A DNA stretch of 64,000 nucleotides, taken from contig OX595989.1 in NCBI GenBank assembly GCA_951394045.1, positions 3,644,970 through 3,708,969 on the forward strand, given 5' to 3'. The stretch is from Nitzschia sp. DOCU1. Taxonomy: Eukaryota > Bacillariophyta > Bacillariophyceae > Bacillariales > Bacillariaceae. The position numbers and the translations under genes were made by a program. The notes below the pieces were generated by a model that worked only from the letters and a program-made list of their open reading frames with translations, had not been told where the DNA came from and searched no databases. Shown piece after piece: positions 1 through 8,653 of this stretch. Positions within the stretch are counted from its first letter, which is position 1. Every line of letters starts with the position of its first letter.

Positions 1-2
1 CA

Positions 3-533
3 CGTCAACGTCGTCAAGTGGCCTATCGATGTTTACGTTACGCCATGGCCTTTTATTACACGTGGATTCCCATCACGCTAGTGAGAATTTTACAAACTGT
101 CGGTCAACCTCCAATCTTTGCTCTATTGATATTGGCCGCCATGAATACACCCATGCAAGGACTGCCAAATTTCTTGGCATTTCTCCTGCCAATGTATCTA
201 TCGAAGCCGGCACCTACCACCACCGCGCGACCTCCAGCTGTACAAGCCAACAACCACAATGCGCCATGCGATGATGCAGATACGCCTGGTGCTCGGACAG
301 AAACTCTTCCATCGCGTTTGCCCACCGTCAAGGAAATTTCGAACGCCTCGTCTACCGCTCACAATTCAGAAGCTGATCCGCCACCTCCCGACTTGGTACG
401 ACGAACGACGGGTGATAGCCGCTCGTCTATGACTCGTTCCAGCTCGATTCCGCCCCTTTTCAATTTGACGGGGGACGATGAAATCATGTCAGACGATGAG
501 AGCGACGAAGGGGTGGATGCCTTGACGAAATGA
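3..533 (+). CDS. C-terminal part of a seven-transmembrane receptor-like protein (5' end outside window)
   Basis: The frame is open from the first bases, so the gene begins upstream of the window; 176 residues are visible. They begin with a basic cytoplasmic loop (RQRRQVAYRCLRYAMAFYYT), followed by a hydrophobic helix containing WIP, a short loop and a second helix containing NTPMQGLPNFLAFLLPMY. This resembles TM6-TM7 and the proline-containing end of TM7 in cAMP-receptor/rhodopsin-like GPCRs. A 110-residue hydrophilic Ser/Thr/Pro-rich tail follows and ends in an acidic cluster (DDESDEG), as expected for a cytoplasmic receptor tail. The receptor class rests on topology and on the FYYTWIP and MQGLPN motifs only; the ligand and G-protein coupling cannot be judged from this fragment. 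Confidence 0.55.
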   Translation, partial: RQRRQVAYRCLRYAMAFYYTWIPITLVRILQTVGQPPIFALLILAAMNTPMQGLPNFLAFLLPMYLSKPAPTTTARPPAVQANNHNAPCDDADTPGARTETLPSRLPTVKEISNASSTAHNSEADPPPPDLVRRTTGDSRSSMTRSSSIPPLFNLTGDDEIMSDDESDEGVDALTK

Positions 534-786
534 TAGTGATGTGAAGTCCAAAGAAATTTCGCCATTGTACCTATCTTCGAGCAAACATTGCTGGTTTCAC
601 CGGATGGCATCGTTTTTTAAAACAGACTCGCATTTGAGACTGTCCTTTCAAACTCCAAAGGGGCACAGGGCTGAACGATGACTGGCATTTGTTATTTGAT
701 TCTGCACCAGCACCACCTCTCAGAGAATATACCAGTCGATCGGGATACTCATCGATTGGTAGATGCGATAAAAATATCTCAACGCA

Positions 787-1311
787 ATGAAAAATACTGT
801 GTTAGCCCCGGCAATGCGTTATTGTTTGCACGAGCTAGTCGTGGGTGCCATGCCGCCACCTCTCCTATCGGCGGCGTCTTCCGAAGGCCCTCTGACGGAC
901 GAAGACTATGCCCGACTCCTTCAGGCGGAATTGAACGGCGAACTCATCCCTCCCCAAACGACTCCCAAACGTGCCGCGTCACCTTCTATAACGGGGTCTG
1001 TGGCTTCAAGCACCAATACGACAACGACGACAACCAATGCCAATCAGCACAAGGAACAATTTGGAGACACCTTTCAACTCTATCATTATAACGGGCTTCG
1101 TGGTGGTCACATGAAGGCCTTTCGTGTGACGCGGCTGAGTAGCGAAGAAGCGATTGGGGCCAGCGTGTCGCTAGGTACCGCGCCATCCTCCAGTGGCGGT
1201 GGCGGAGGAATGGGTCATGGCAGCCCTGCTGGTTTGGATGATATTTTACGAACCAAGTGGCCGTCGTGCAAAATTGATTGGTTGGGTGGGTCTCCTCCGA
1301 GTGTTGACTAG
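787..1311 (+). CDS. Fragment resembling the C-terminus of MINDY-3/4 type deubiquitinases
   Basis: The frame encodes 174 residues. The middle is a low-complexity Thr/Asn stretch. The ends look conserved: TDEDYARLLQAELN near residue 37, YHYNGLRGGHMKAFRV near 98, and the terminus ILRTKWPSCKIDWLGGSPPS. The HYNGL element and the final TKWP-x5-W-x4-PPS pattern are like the C-terminal end of MINDY-3/MINDY-4 (DUF4205) Lys48-ubiquitin hydrolases as I remember them. The catalytic Cys/His part of that family should lie 200-300 residues upstream, but the receptor gene ends at 533, leaving only 250 bases. The gene is therefore 5'-truncated, split by introns I cannot place, or a stand-alone domain. The ATG at 787 is the first in-frame one. 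Confidence 0.4.
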   Translation: MKNTVLAPAMRYCLHELVVGAMPPPLLSAASSEGPLTDEDYARLLQAELNGELIPPQTTPKRAASPSITGSVASSTNTTTTTTNANQHKEQFGDTFQLYHYNGLRGGHMKAFRVTRLSSEEAIGASVSLGTAPSSSGGGGGMGHGSPAGLDDILRTKWPSCKIDWLGGSPPSVD

Positions 1312-3167
1312 CTGTAATAATAGTTGTAGAAGCATCATCATGATCAGTCTGCTACTACCACTAAGTACGATTCAACATCAACTCTTCGCTCTTCTTGTGG
1401 CCGCTGTCGCCATCTTACGTGACTCGGCGTACTCGATTTCTTGAGTAGCGTAAACAAAACAGTATTCGTCGCCCGACTCCTTTCTTGAGTCCATGTAGAG
1501 ATAGCTATGTGGACGCAAAGCAATGCAACTTTTTAACAGCTATGTAGACGCTATGTCTATGAGTCGTGAGACTCAGCTGCCTTTCCAGGTAGCCGTTATC
1601 GCTTTGGCGATTTGACGAGATCGTTCCTTTCCAATCGTCTAGGTAGCTGCTAAATGGATAGCGCGCACTTTTCGCTGCTTTAATAGTAGTACTAGCTCTA
1701 CTCTAGTTGTGAAATGCAACATTTCAAAGCTGCGATGCGTGCGTGTGAGCGGGCGGACATTGCTGGAGAGCGGACCCATTGGACTATTTTGATCCAACGT
1801 ACCAGATTAGGTACTCTGCCGACACACCATAGTTGCAGTCATTGGCAGTCTTCGTCGTCATGGTGAGCTCGCTTCTGCCGATAAGTTTTAATAGAAGACC
1901 GAAACGGAATGCGACAAATAGCAACAAATCAATCATCATCGCTTTGTTCGACGACAAGGACCGGACTTAAAAGGATTGACAAACGAAGACTAAAAGTTGC
2001 TTGGGCCTGATGACTTTTCCATCCGACGAAAACCACCTTCAACCAAAAACCGACCATGGCCCACTTTTGGAATCAATCCTGTGACAGCCCCTTTTGCTTT
2101 CAGGCCTTGATTCGTAGCTAGACGGGTTATTGAAGACCTCCCTGAACAGACTTGAGCGAGTGGCGTTGTTAAAATCGGCATACAGCAGTTGCGCTCGCTT
2201 CGCAAAATTTACCATTCGTCGATTTAAGGACGCAAAAATCTCGCCCGAAAATTGCCCCAAAATCGGACCTTTTCTGGCTTTTCTCGACTCTCAGGCCGAC
2301 TAGTTTAAAGAACGAGGTGATATCGTAAACTTTGACTCATGGCCACATGGGGGTTGTAATTGCAGACAGCTCAGTCGCGAATAACCTCCTGAACACCTAC
2401 GGTCAAATTCGTGCGTTTTTGCGCTCATCAGGCCATGCACCGATTCATACTTTTTGCAGTTTCTTTGGCTTCAGGGATCTTTGTGCCTTACCAAGCATGG
2501 ATTCATTATCCTGGTGATTGATGCAAAATTACTGGGGTAAAATGAGTCGAGAATACGAGATGCGAAAATATCCCGCATTTTCTCGTGCTACTGGAAGAAC
2601 TACTACTACATCGGCTTGGGCTTGGACAAGCGATGGTTCGTTCCCGATGATGATCCTATCCTTGTCCTTGAGTCAAAATTCAACGAAAAATCAATTCTCC
2701 AACTAAACTACGCCAAGTCCATCTTGCTGAGCTCCCGGCTCATTCTGGTAGGCAACAGCATCAGATAGGGCAAGAATACATCATTACACTCAACTACGAG
2801 CCGACTTTTAATGGGCGCCTATCTCCAACAAGCCGTTCTTAATATGGACTACACTGCTAAGTGTTGTGGCTGCTGTCATTTGCTAGTTCGGCTACGACCG
2901 CCGTCGTAATCCTTCGGACTCACCACGCCAGGCCAGAAATAAGCGAAGGGGCAATCACGTGTATCACCTGCTATTTCTTTGTGACTATCGCTGAGTACAT
3001 GCCCGATACTCAAAGAGAGTGGGGCTTTATGGGCTGTCGGTAAGGCTATGACGTGCACATTACAGGGATTCTTTACTCGATTTGGAATTTCCAGTCGGAT
3101 CTACAACGTCTCCTTGTCAATATCATATTTACTCGTCATTAGCTATTCGTGGAAGGAAGGGTTTCAC
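1312..3167. other. Intergenic, 1.85 kb, no gene seen
   Basis: Only short frames without coding character occur on either strand. A normal APC6 gene would need its N-terminal exon in or just after this stretch, but I found no frame here with TPR-like sequence. Confidence 0.5.
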
Positions 3168-3758
3168 GTGGCAGCTCCTACCATGGCAGCGGCTGTAGTA
3201 GGAACAACAACGACCAAGCCGTCGGCCAAGACTGCTTCTACGGATAACAATAACAACAAGAACACCATGAGTGACGATCCATTTTGGCAAAAATCCAGCT
3301 CGTTGCAACTCTTGACGCCGATTGGAGTCAAACATGAAGATACGACTGTCGTTCACCATCCTGATGACGATCACGACTTTGATGTCGATGATGATGATGT
3401 CATGATGGGGGGGGGCAGGCCCCAATGTACGATCCCGGGGTTGCGGTGCTAATTTTGCCTTGTTGCAACTCCAAGAAGAAGAAGAATCGTCCAAAGTCCA
3501 GCAAGAATTGTTGTTGTCGAATGCATTGGACAAGTTGTTGCATGTGCATCATTTGGAACAATCCTCTGATGTATTGGCCATGGCAGCTCAACGGGCCTAT
3601 CGACAATCCAATCAATGCGCTGCCTTGGAGTATTGTCAAGATTTCGCTCGAGTGCTCTTTGTACCAAAGCGGCTCATGTGCATGTGGCGACGTGCGTTGC
3701 CTTGGGCCATAAACGGACGCTCTTTCGTTTGGCGCATGAATGGGTCGAAGCCTAGTTT
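3168..3758 (+). pseudogene. Decayed duplicate of the middle of APC6/CDC16
   Basis: This stretch is closely similar to 4053-4660 inside the following gene: the Thr-rich segment, the MSDDPFWQ segment, the LLTPIGVKHEDTTVVHHPDD segment and the first part of the second TPR array. It carries two frame-breaking differences. A run of nine G replaces five G near 3407 (+4), and four bases are missing near 3650 relative to the other copy (-4). After the second change the original frame returns and ends at a TAG right after the motif AHEWVEA, where similarity also stops. It cannot encode the APC6 segment in one frame. The copy lies before the N-terminal TPRs of the real gene, where it does not belong in the order of an APC6 protein. 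Confidence 0.75.
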
Positions 3759-3771
3759 GGCACAAGCCATC

Positions 3772-5526
3772 ATGCCCGAATCAACGACCAACATTCATCC
3801 CTTGGCTCGATTGTGTTGTACTCGCGCCAAGGCTCATTTGGAAACGGGACATCCGGGACGTGCCGCACTCTTTTATCAACGCGCATTAAAGATTGATCCC
3901 TATTGCGTTCAAGCCTTGGAACGATTGTTGGGGGATCAACTTGTCAGTCCGCAACAAGCATTGGGCATTGTATGGAGTATCTTGCCTACTACTACGACTA
4001 CGACGAGTAATGAAGGAAGTGAATGGCTACGATCCCTCTACTTGGCACGGATTCACGTGGCAGCACCTACCATGGCAACGGCGGCTGTAGTAGGAACGAC
4101 AACGACCAAGGTGTCTACCAAGACTACTTCTACAGATCACAACAACAACAACAACAAGACCATGAGCGACGATCCGTTTTGGCAAGATTCCAGTTCGTTG
4201 CAACTCTTGACGCCGATTGGAGTCAAACATGAAGATACGACTGTCGTTCATCATCCTGACGACGACGATGACGATCACGACTTTGATGTCGATGATGAAG
4301 ATGTCATGATGGGGGCAGGCCCCAATGGACGACCCCGGGGGCGGGGCGCCAATTTTGCCTTGTTGCAACTCCAAGAAGAAGAATCTTCCAAAGTTCAGCA
4401 AGAATTGTTGTTGTCGAATGCATTGGACAAGTTGTTGCATGTGCATCATTTGGAACAATCTTCTGATGTACTGGCCATGGCAGCTCAACGGGCCTATCGT
4501 CAATCCGATTTGCGGGCTACCTTGGAGTATTGTCAAGCCTTGGCTCGAGTCGATCCACTTTGTACCAAGGCGGCTCATGTTCATGTAGCGACGTGCGTTG
4601 CCTTGGGCCATAAACGTACACTCTTTCGTTTGGCGCATGAATGGGTCGAAGCCAATCCCAAATCGGCTCAAGCTTGGTTTGCAGTGGGGTCGTATTATTA
4701 TGCGTGTGGTCGATATCATGTCGACCAACGTCATTATTGTCGTGCGACACGATTGAATCCCCATGTCGTGGAAGCCTGGATTGCCTTTGGGGCATCGTTT
4801 GCCGCATGTGATGAATCCGATCAAGCTCTAGCGAGTTTTCGTGCCGCCCAACGATTGGCACCGGGCGATGCGACGTCATTGCTGTATATTGGAATGGAAT
4901 ATTTACGAACCAATCATACGAGTTTGGCAGAACACTTTTTATGGGCTGCTCATCAAGCGAGTCGAGGCACGAACAAATTGTGTTGTAATGAACTGGGCGT
5001 TTGGGCCTTGGGAGAAAAGAATTATGAACAAGCCGCCAAGTGGTTTGTCCGCACTCTCGCGGTAAACAGTACGAGTATGGAAACGGCGCAACAAGTTTTG
5101 GAGAATCATCAAGCATTTCAAGAAGTTTTGGATTCGGTTCAAGACAAGTATTGGGAACCGACCGTCTTTAATTTGGCACATGCGCTACGGAAGTTGCGTC
5201 AATGGGATTTGGCGGCATGTTGTCTGGAACGTTGCTTGACGTTGCAGCCCACCAATCCATCGGCATGGACTGCATTGGGATATTGCTACCATTTGAGTGG
5301 AAAGCTGGATCAACCCATTGATACTTATCATCAAGCCTTGGCACAACAACCAGAAGATCCCTTTGCCTCGAAAATGTTACAACGTGCGCTACAAGATGCA
5401 CTAGAACAAACCACGGAACTCTTTGAAAATATTGGAATCGGCGGCGGCGCAAACAATGGCGAGGCGGCAACGTCGTCCAAATTGGCGGGGCATGCAGCAG
5501 CAGCCGCAGCAACTACACGGGGTTAG
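3772..5526 (+). CDS. CDC16: Anaphase-promoting complex subunit 6 (CDC16), N-terminally shortened
   Basis: APC6/Cdc16 is a TPR scaffold subunit of the nuclear APC/C ubiquitin ligase, which drives mitotic exit. From the ATG at 3772 the product is 584 residues. Residues 8-90 hold TPR-like helices (YQRALKIDPYCVQALERLL). Residues 95-190 are a Thr/Asn/Asp-rich linker. From about 200 the TPR array shows signatures of the family: AWFAVGSYYYACG, AWIAFGASFAACDESDQA, LLYIGMEYLRTNH, NELGVWALGEKNYEQAAKWF and SAWTALGYCYHLSG. The tail is Gly/Ala-rich. Human CDC16 has roughly 150 more residues before the first motif. Here they are missing, and the decayed duplicate stands in their place, so this copy is probably 5'-disrupted even though the rest of the frame is intact. 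The frame remains open upstream of 3772, but that part reads a shifted version of the duplicate. The stop codon lies in sequence shared with the repeat at 51.7-52.6 kb. Confidence 0.8.
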   Translation: MPESTTNIHPLARLCCTRAKAHLETGHPGRAALFYQRALKIDPYCVQALERLLGDQLVSPQQALGIVWSILPTTTTTTSNEGSEWLRSLYLARIHVAAPTMATAAVVGTTTTKVSTKTTSTDHNNNNNKTMSDDPFWQDSSSLQLLTPIGVKHEDTTVVHHPDDDDDDHDFDVDDEDVMMGAGPNGRPRGRGANFALLQLQEEESSKVQQELLLSNALDKLLHVHHLEQSSDVLAMAAQRAYRQSDLRATLEYCQALARVDPLCTKAAHVHVATCVALGHKRTLFRLAHEWVEANPKSAQAWFAVGSYYYACGRYHVDQRHYCRATRLNPHVVEAWIAFGASFAACDESDQALASFRAAQRLAPGDATSLLYIGMEYLRTNHTSLAEHFLWAAHQASRGTNKLCCNELGVWALGEKNYEQAAKWFVRTLAVNSTSMETAQQVLENHQAFQEVLDSVQDKYWEPTVFNLAHALRKLRQWDLAACCLERCLTLQPTNPSAWTALGYCYHLSGKLDQPIDTYHQALAQQPEDPFASKMLQRALQDALEQTTELFENIGIGGGANNGEAATSSKLAGHAAAAAATTRG

Positions 5527-6445
5527 GAGACGGGGAAGCAAAGTTCGTTCGTTCTTGCACGTCGCCTTTCGGTATATGATTCAAGTTTCCGAGGAGATGT
5601 ATCCACCCAATTGATTGCAATCCAAAGTACGACGACGAAGCGAACAAGCCGAACCTGGCAACAAAGTAGAGAGTGATGTACATGATGCGCAAAAAGGAAG
5701 TGTCGCCGAGAACTGACCCAATCGGTAGCGATCCAAAGTATGACGATGACGCCAAGGCAAATGAGCTGAGCCTGCTGAAGACGACGAGAGTGATCATCAC
5801 CAATTCAACGATTCTACAAGCATCCTTGGGGATGGTAGCTCGTTCGACGAAATCGTGCTCGCAAATTGTACTCGCGTTGGCGAGCTCGCAGAATCGTTTG
5901 GCCAGACTTTGTTGAACAATGCGAGTGACTGCCCAGCTTATACTGGGTTGGGCTATCTCATTCAATACAACTTTACAGCATTGCACGTCACACCGACCTA
6001 CATGTCCTTGGCTACCGAGGGTATCGCACGAGCTGCTTTGGGTACGGACGACTTCACAATCCAAACCACTATCCACCCGTTGCCGCTTACCGACTTTGAG
6101 AAATCCATCGCAAAGACGGAAGATGCCTTCACGGCATGGTTTTTGCTAGTTTTGAGTTTCCCATTTATTGCCGGAAGCTTTGGAACATTCATCGTGGCGG
6201 AACGCGAATCCAAGGCCAAGCACTTGCAGACTGTGACGGGAGTCAAGCCTTCGGGATATTGGGTTTCGACGTACCTATGGGACATTGTCAACTACCAGTT
6301 TCCTCTTTGGATCGTCGTGGCGTTAGGGTTAGGGATGTTTTTCATCTTCAAGGTTGATGCTTTCACGACGACCGAGTTTGGAGTCCTTGGCGGAGTGATT
6401 TCTGCCATGGTTCTTTACGGGCCCGCTGCCGCTGGATACACGTAC
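5513..6445 (+). repeat. Segment shared, inverted, with 51713-52640
   Basis: About 930 bp from the last codons of APC6 into the ABCA reading frame reappear on the opposite strand at 51713-52640 with only a few differences. The left edge is at the sequence acacggggttaggag. The right edge lies after the codons for GPAAAGYT, where the two copies diverge completely. The differences I see are substitutions, a 4-bp change in a cgtt run, and a 12-bp (TTAGGG)2 present only here at 6323-6334. Confidence 0.85.
6323..6334 (+). repeat. Two telomere-type TTAGGG units inside a transporter frame
   Basis: The bases ttagggttaggg stand between codons for WIVVA and MFFIF. They are absent from the otherwise nearly identical inverted copy, which joins these codons directly (near 51825). 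The insertion is 12 bp and keeps the frame, adding Leu-Gly-Leu-Gly. Confidence 0.9.
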
Positions 6446-7083
6446 TGCCTGACCTATCTCTTCAAATCGCCGGCCCTCTGTAACGTCATCTCGATTATCT
6501 CTGGATTTTTGATCGGAATGGGCGGGCCGGTCACAGTCATTATTCTCACCTTGATCGGGGGAGACCCATACGAACCCAAGCAAAATCTGGTGGATATTGC
6601 CAACATCCTGTCTTGGATTCTGCGCTTCCATCCTTGCTTCTGCCTCGGACACGCTCTCTACTTTGCTCTCAACATCGACTTTGTGAAGTTCTTGTACCCC
6701 GGCTTGACGACCGTTTGGAGCAAGGAAGTGTTGCTGTACGACGTGGTCTTTTTGGGGTGGGAGTCGGTGGTTTACGTCATTCTTGCTATCCAGATCGATA
6801 TCTGGAGCACTAATCCAAGTATTGTTTCGGCCTGGAAGAAGTTCACTTGGTGCCTGACGTGCTCGTGGCCGAAATCGTCGGATCGTGACATCACGACGGA
6901 ACTAGCTGAGGACAGCGACGTATTGGCGGAGGAGGAGCGTGTTGGCAGCGGCGGCGCCAATAACGACATTATTGTGTGCGACAAATTGTCGAAGACGTAC
7001 GACAACGGAAAGAAGGCAGTCAATAATTTATCTCTGGGTATCCCGCCTGGCCAAGTTTTTGGCTTACTGGGCGTGAACGGGGC

Positions 7084-7168
7084 GTAAGTTTTGAAGTCTC
7101 GGTTTTTGGCTCGAGGCACCATGAGTCTCTGTCTCTCAACCTTTACAATCTTGCGTTCGTGTTTGCAG
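7084..7168 (+). other. Intron in the ABCA-type gene
   Basis: The donor gtaagt follows GGG GC, and the acceptor tttgcag precedes TGGAAAGACGACG. Splicing recreates an exact Walker A sequence, which makes this intron call firm. Confidence 0.9.
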
Positions 7169-7584
7169 TGGAAAGACGACGACTATGCAGATGCTGACCG
7201 CCGAGTTTCCCGCCACTTCTGGCGACGCGACCCTGGCGGGCTACAGCGTATCAAGGGAGCCTGAAAAGACCCGTCGTCGGGTCGGATACTGTCCTCAGTT
7301 CGATGCGCACTTTGCCAACATGACCGGGAGAGAGCATGTCGAGCTTTACGCTACGATCAAGGGGATTCCCAGGGAATTCGTCAAGGAGGCGACTTCTGCC
7401 AAGCTTGCCCAAGTAGGTCTTTCGGAATCCGACAGCGATCGCTTGGCCGCAAACTACAGTGGAGGAATCAAGCGTCGTTTGAGTCTTGCATGTGCTACCA
7501 TTGGTGATCCTCAAATCGTCTTTTTGGAGGAGCGCTCGACCGGAGTGGACCCCGTGGCTCGACGCGAGATTTGGGAAATGGTAA

Positions 7585-7970
7585 GCAACATGGTTGCCGG
7601 GAGAAACGTCGCTCCTGAAGAACGCACCAGCATCATTTTGACGACGCACAGCATGGAAGAATGCGAGGCCTTGTGTCCTCGAATCGGCATCATGGCCAAT
7701 GGGCGGCTCCGGGCTCTGGGATCGGCACAGCATCTCAAGAACAAATTCGGCAAAGGATACCAGATAGAGATGAAGTGGCAACATAGTTGCCGGGAGAAAC
7801 GTCGCTCCTGAAGAACGCACCAGCATCATTTTGACGACGCACAGCATGGAAGAATGCGAGGCCTTGTGTCCTCGAATCGGCATCATGGCCAATGGGCGGC
7901 TCCGGGCTCTGGGATCGGCACAGCATCTCAAGAACAAATTCGGCAAAGGATACCAGATAGAGATGAAGTG
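7585..7970 (+). repeat. Tandem duplication of 193 bp within the nucleotide-binding domain
   Basis: The two units are nearly identical and cover the residues from [15 protein letters not shown] to GYQIEMK. Since 193 is not a multiple of three, the second unit is read out of frame. Confidence 0.9.
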
Positions 7971-8530
7971 CAAGCTCGTGGAACGGTCGGATCCTGACTA
8001 TGTCGAGGTAGTTTCGAAGCTCGGTCAAGGGCGTTTGAATAGCTCCGGGGCGCAAACAGCAGAAGAAGGGGGCGTCGTGCCAGAGACGGAAGACATTTTC
8101 TTCAATCTGGATCAGACGGTTGCGGCCCTGCAGGAATTGACGGGTGATACCTACCTATCTTCTGTCATCAACGACCAGAATCCCATTGGTTACAATATTC
8201 ACAAGAGTGCGACTTCACCGACGGGAGGAACCCTTGCCGAACTCGCCGCCTTTGCGACCGTAGAGTTGAGGATCCGAAAGATTGCGGAGTACATCGTAAC
8301 TTCGTATGCCTCCAATATTTTCCGGGAGCGCCAGGATACCAAGGTCCGATACGAAGTCAACTCGGAGGGTGTGAAGATTTTGAGTATCTTTGCCAGTTTG
8401 GAAGCGAACAAGGAACGTCTCCTTTTGGATGACTATGGAGTCAGTCAGACCTCTTTGGAACAAGTCTTCAACATGCATGCTGCCGAAGCGGAGAAACTCA
8501 AATTAGGCACAAACGACCATTAATTTGATA

Positions 8531-8653
8531 ATGCCTGCTGAAGACGACGAGAGTGATCATCACCAATTCAAGCACAAGAGTGCGGGACCACTGTTTGCGA
8601 AGAAAAATATGATACGCAAAACGGAAGCGTCGCCAAGAACCGATTTGAAATAA
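8531..8653 (+). pseudogene. Possible first exon or start fragment of a second ABCA copy
   Basis: A 40-codon frame starts MPAEDDESDHHQF and ends in TAA. Its first 38 bases after the ATG are identical to 5771-5808, where the same residues run into the transporter frame. Its later part (ATGATACGCAAAACGGAAGC) resembles 5682-5716, so the two neighbourhoods contain the same pieces in swapped order. I infer the remains of a tandem copy whose body was lost. It could instead be a short independent gene. Confidence 0.4.

Larger units (their letters stand above)
5765..8523 (+). pseudogene. ABCA-type ABC transporter, one membrane half plus nucleotide-binding domain, damaged
   Basis: ABCA proteins move lipids across membranes. 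The frame opens after a TGA at 5762 with no start codon, so the N-terminal half is absent. Exon 1 (to 7083) holds a luminal loop and five or six membrane segments; exon 2 starts at 7169 after an 85-bp GT-AG intron that splits the Walker A motif GVNGAGKTTTM. The NBD has a Q-loop (VGYCPQFDAHF), the signature YSGGIKRRLS and an H-loop ([10 protein letters not shown]). The Walker B region reads IVFLEERSTGVDP instead of the usual FLDEPSTGMDP, so the Mg-binding Asp is Glu. A 193-bp tandem duplication (7585-7777 and 7778-7970) shifts the frame and puts a stop after [14 protein letters not shown]; without it the frame would run to 8523. I read it as a recently broken gene fragment. Confidence 0.75.

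Noticed and set aside
3460..3771. The APC6 frame is open upstream of 3772 and could be read as an N-terminal extension.
   Set aside because: This part has no ATG near its beginning, and after 3650 it reads the duplicated segment in a wrong frame. The duplicate's own frame ends at a TAG.
7581..7786. The first unit of the 193-bp duplication could be an intron: gtaagc at 7581 and an AG at 7785-7786.
   Set aside because: Removing these 206 bases does not restore the frame, so splicing here would not rescue the protein.
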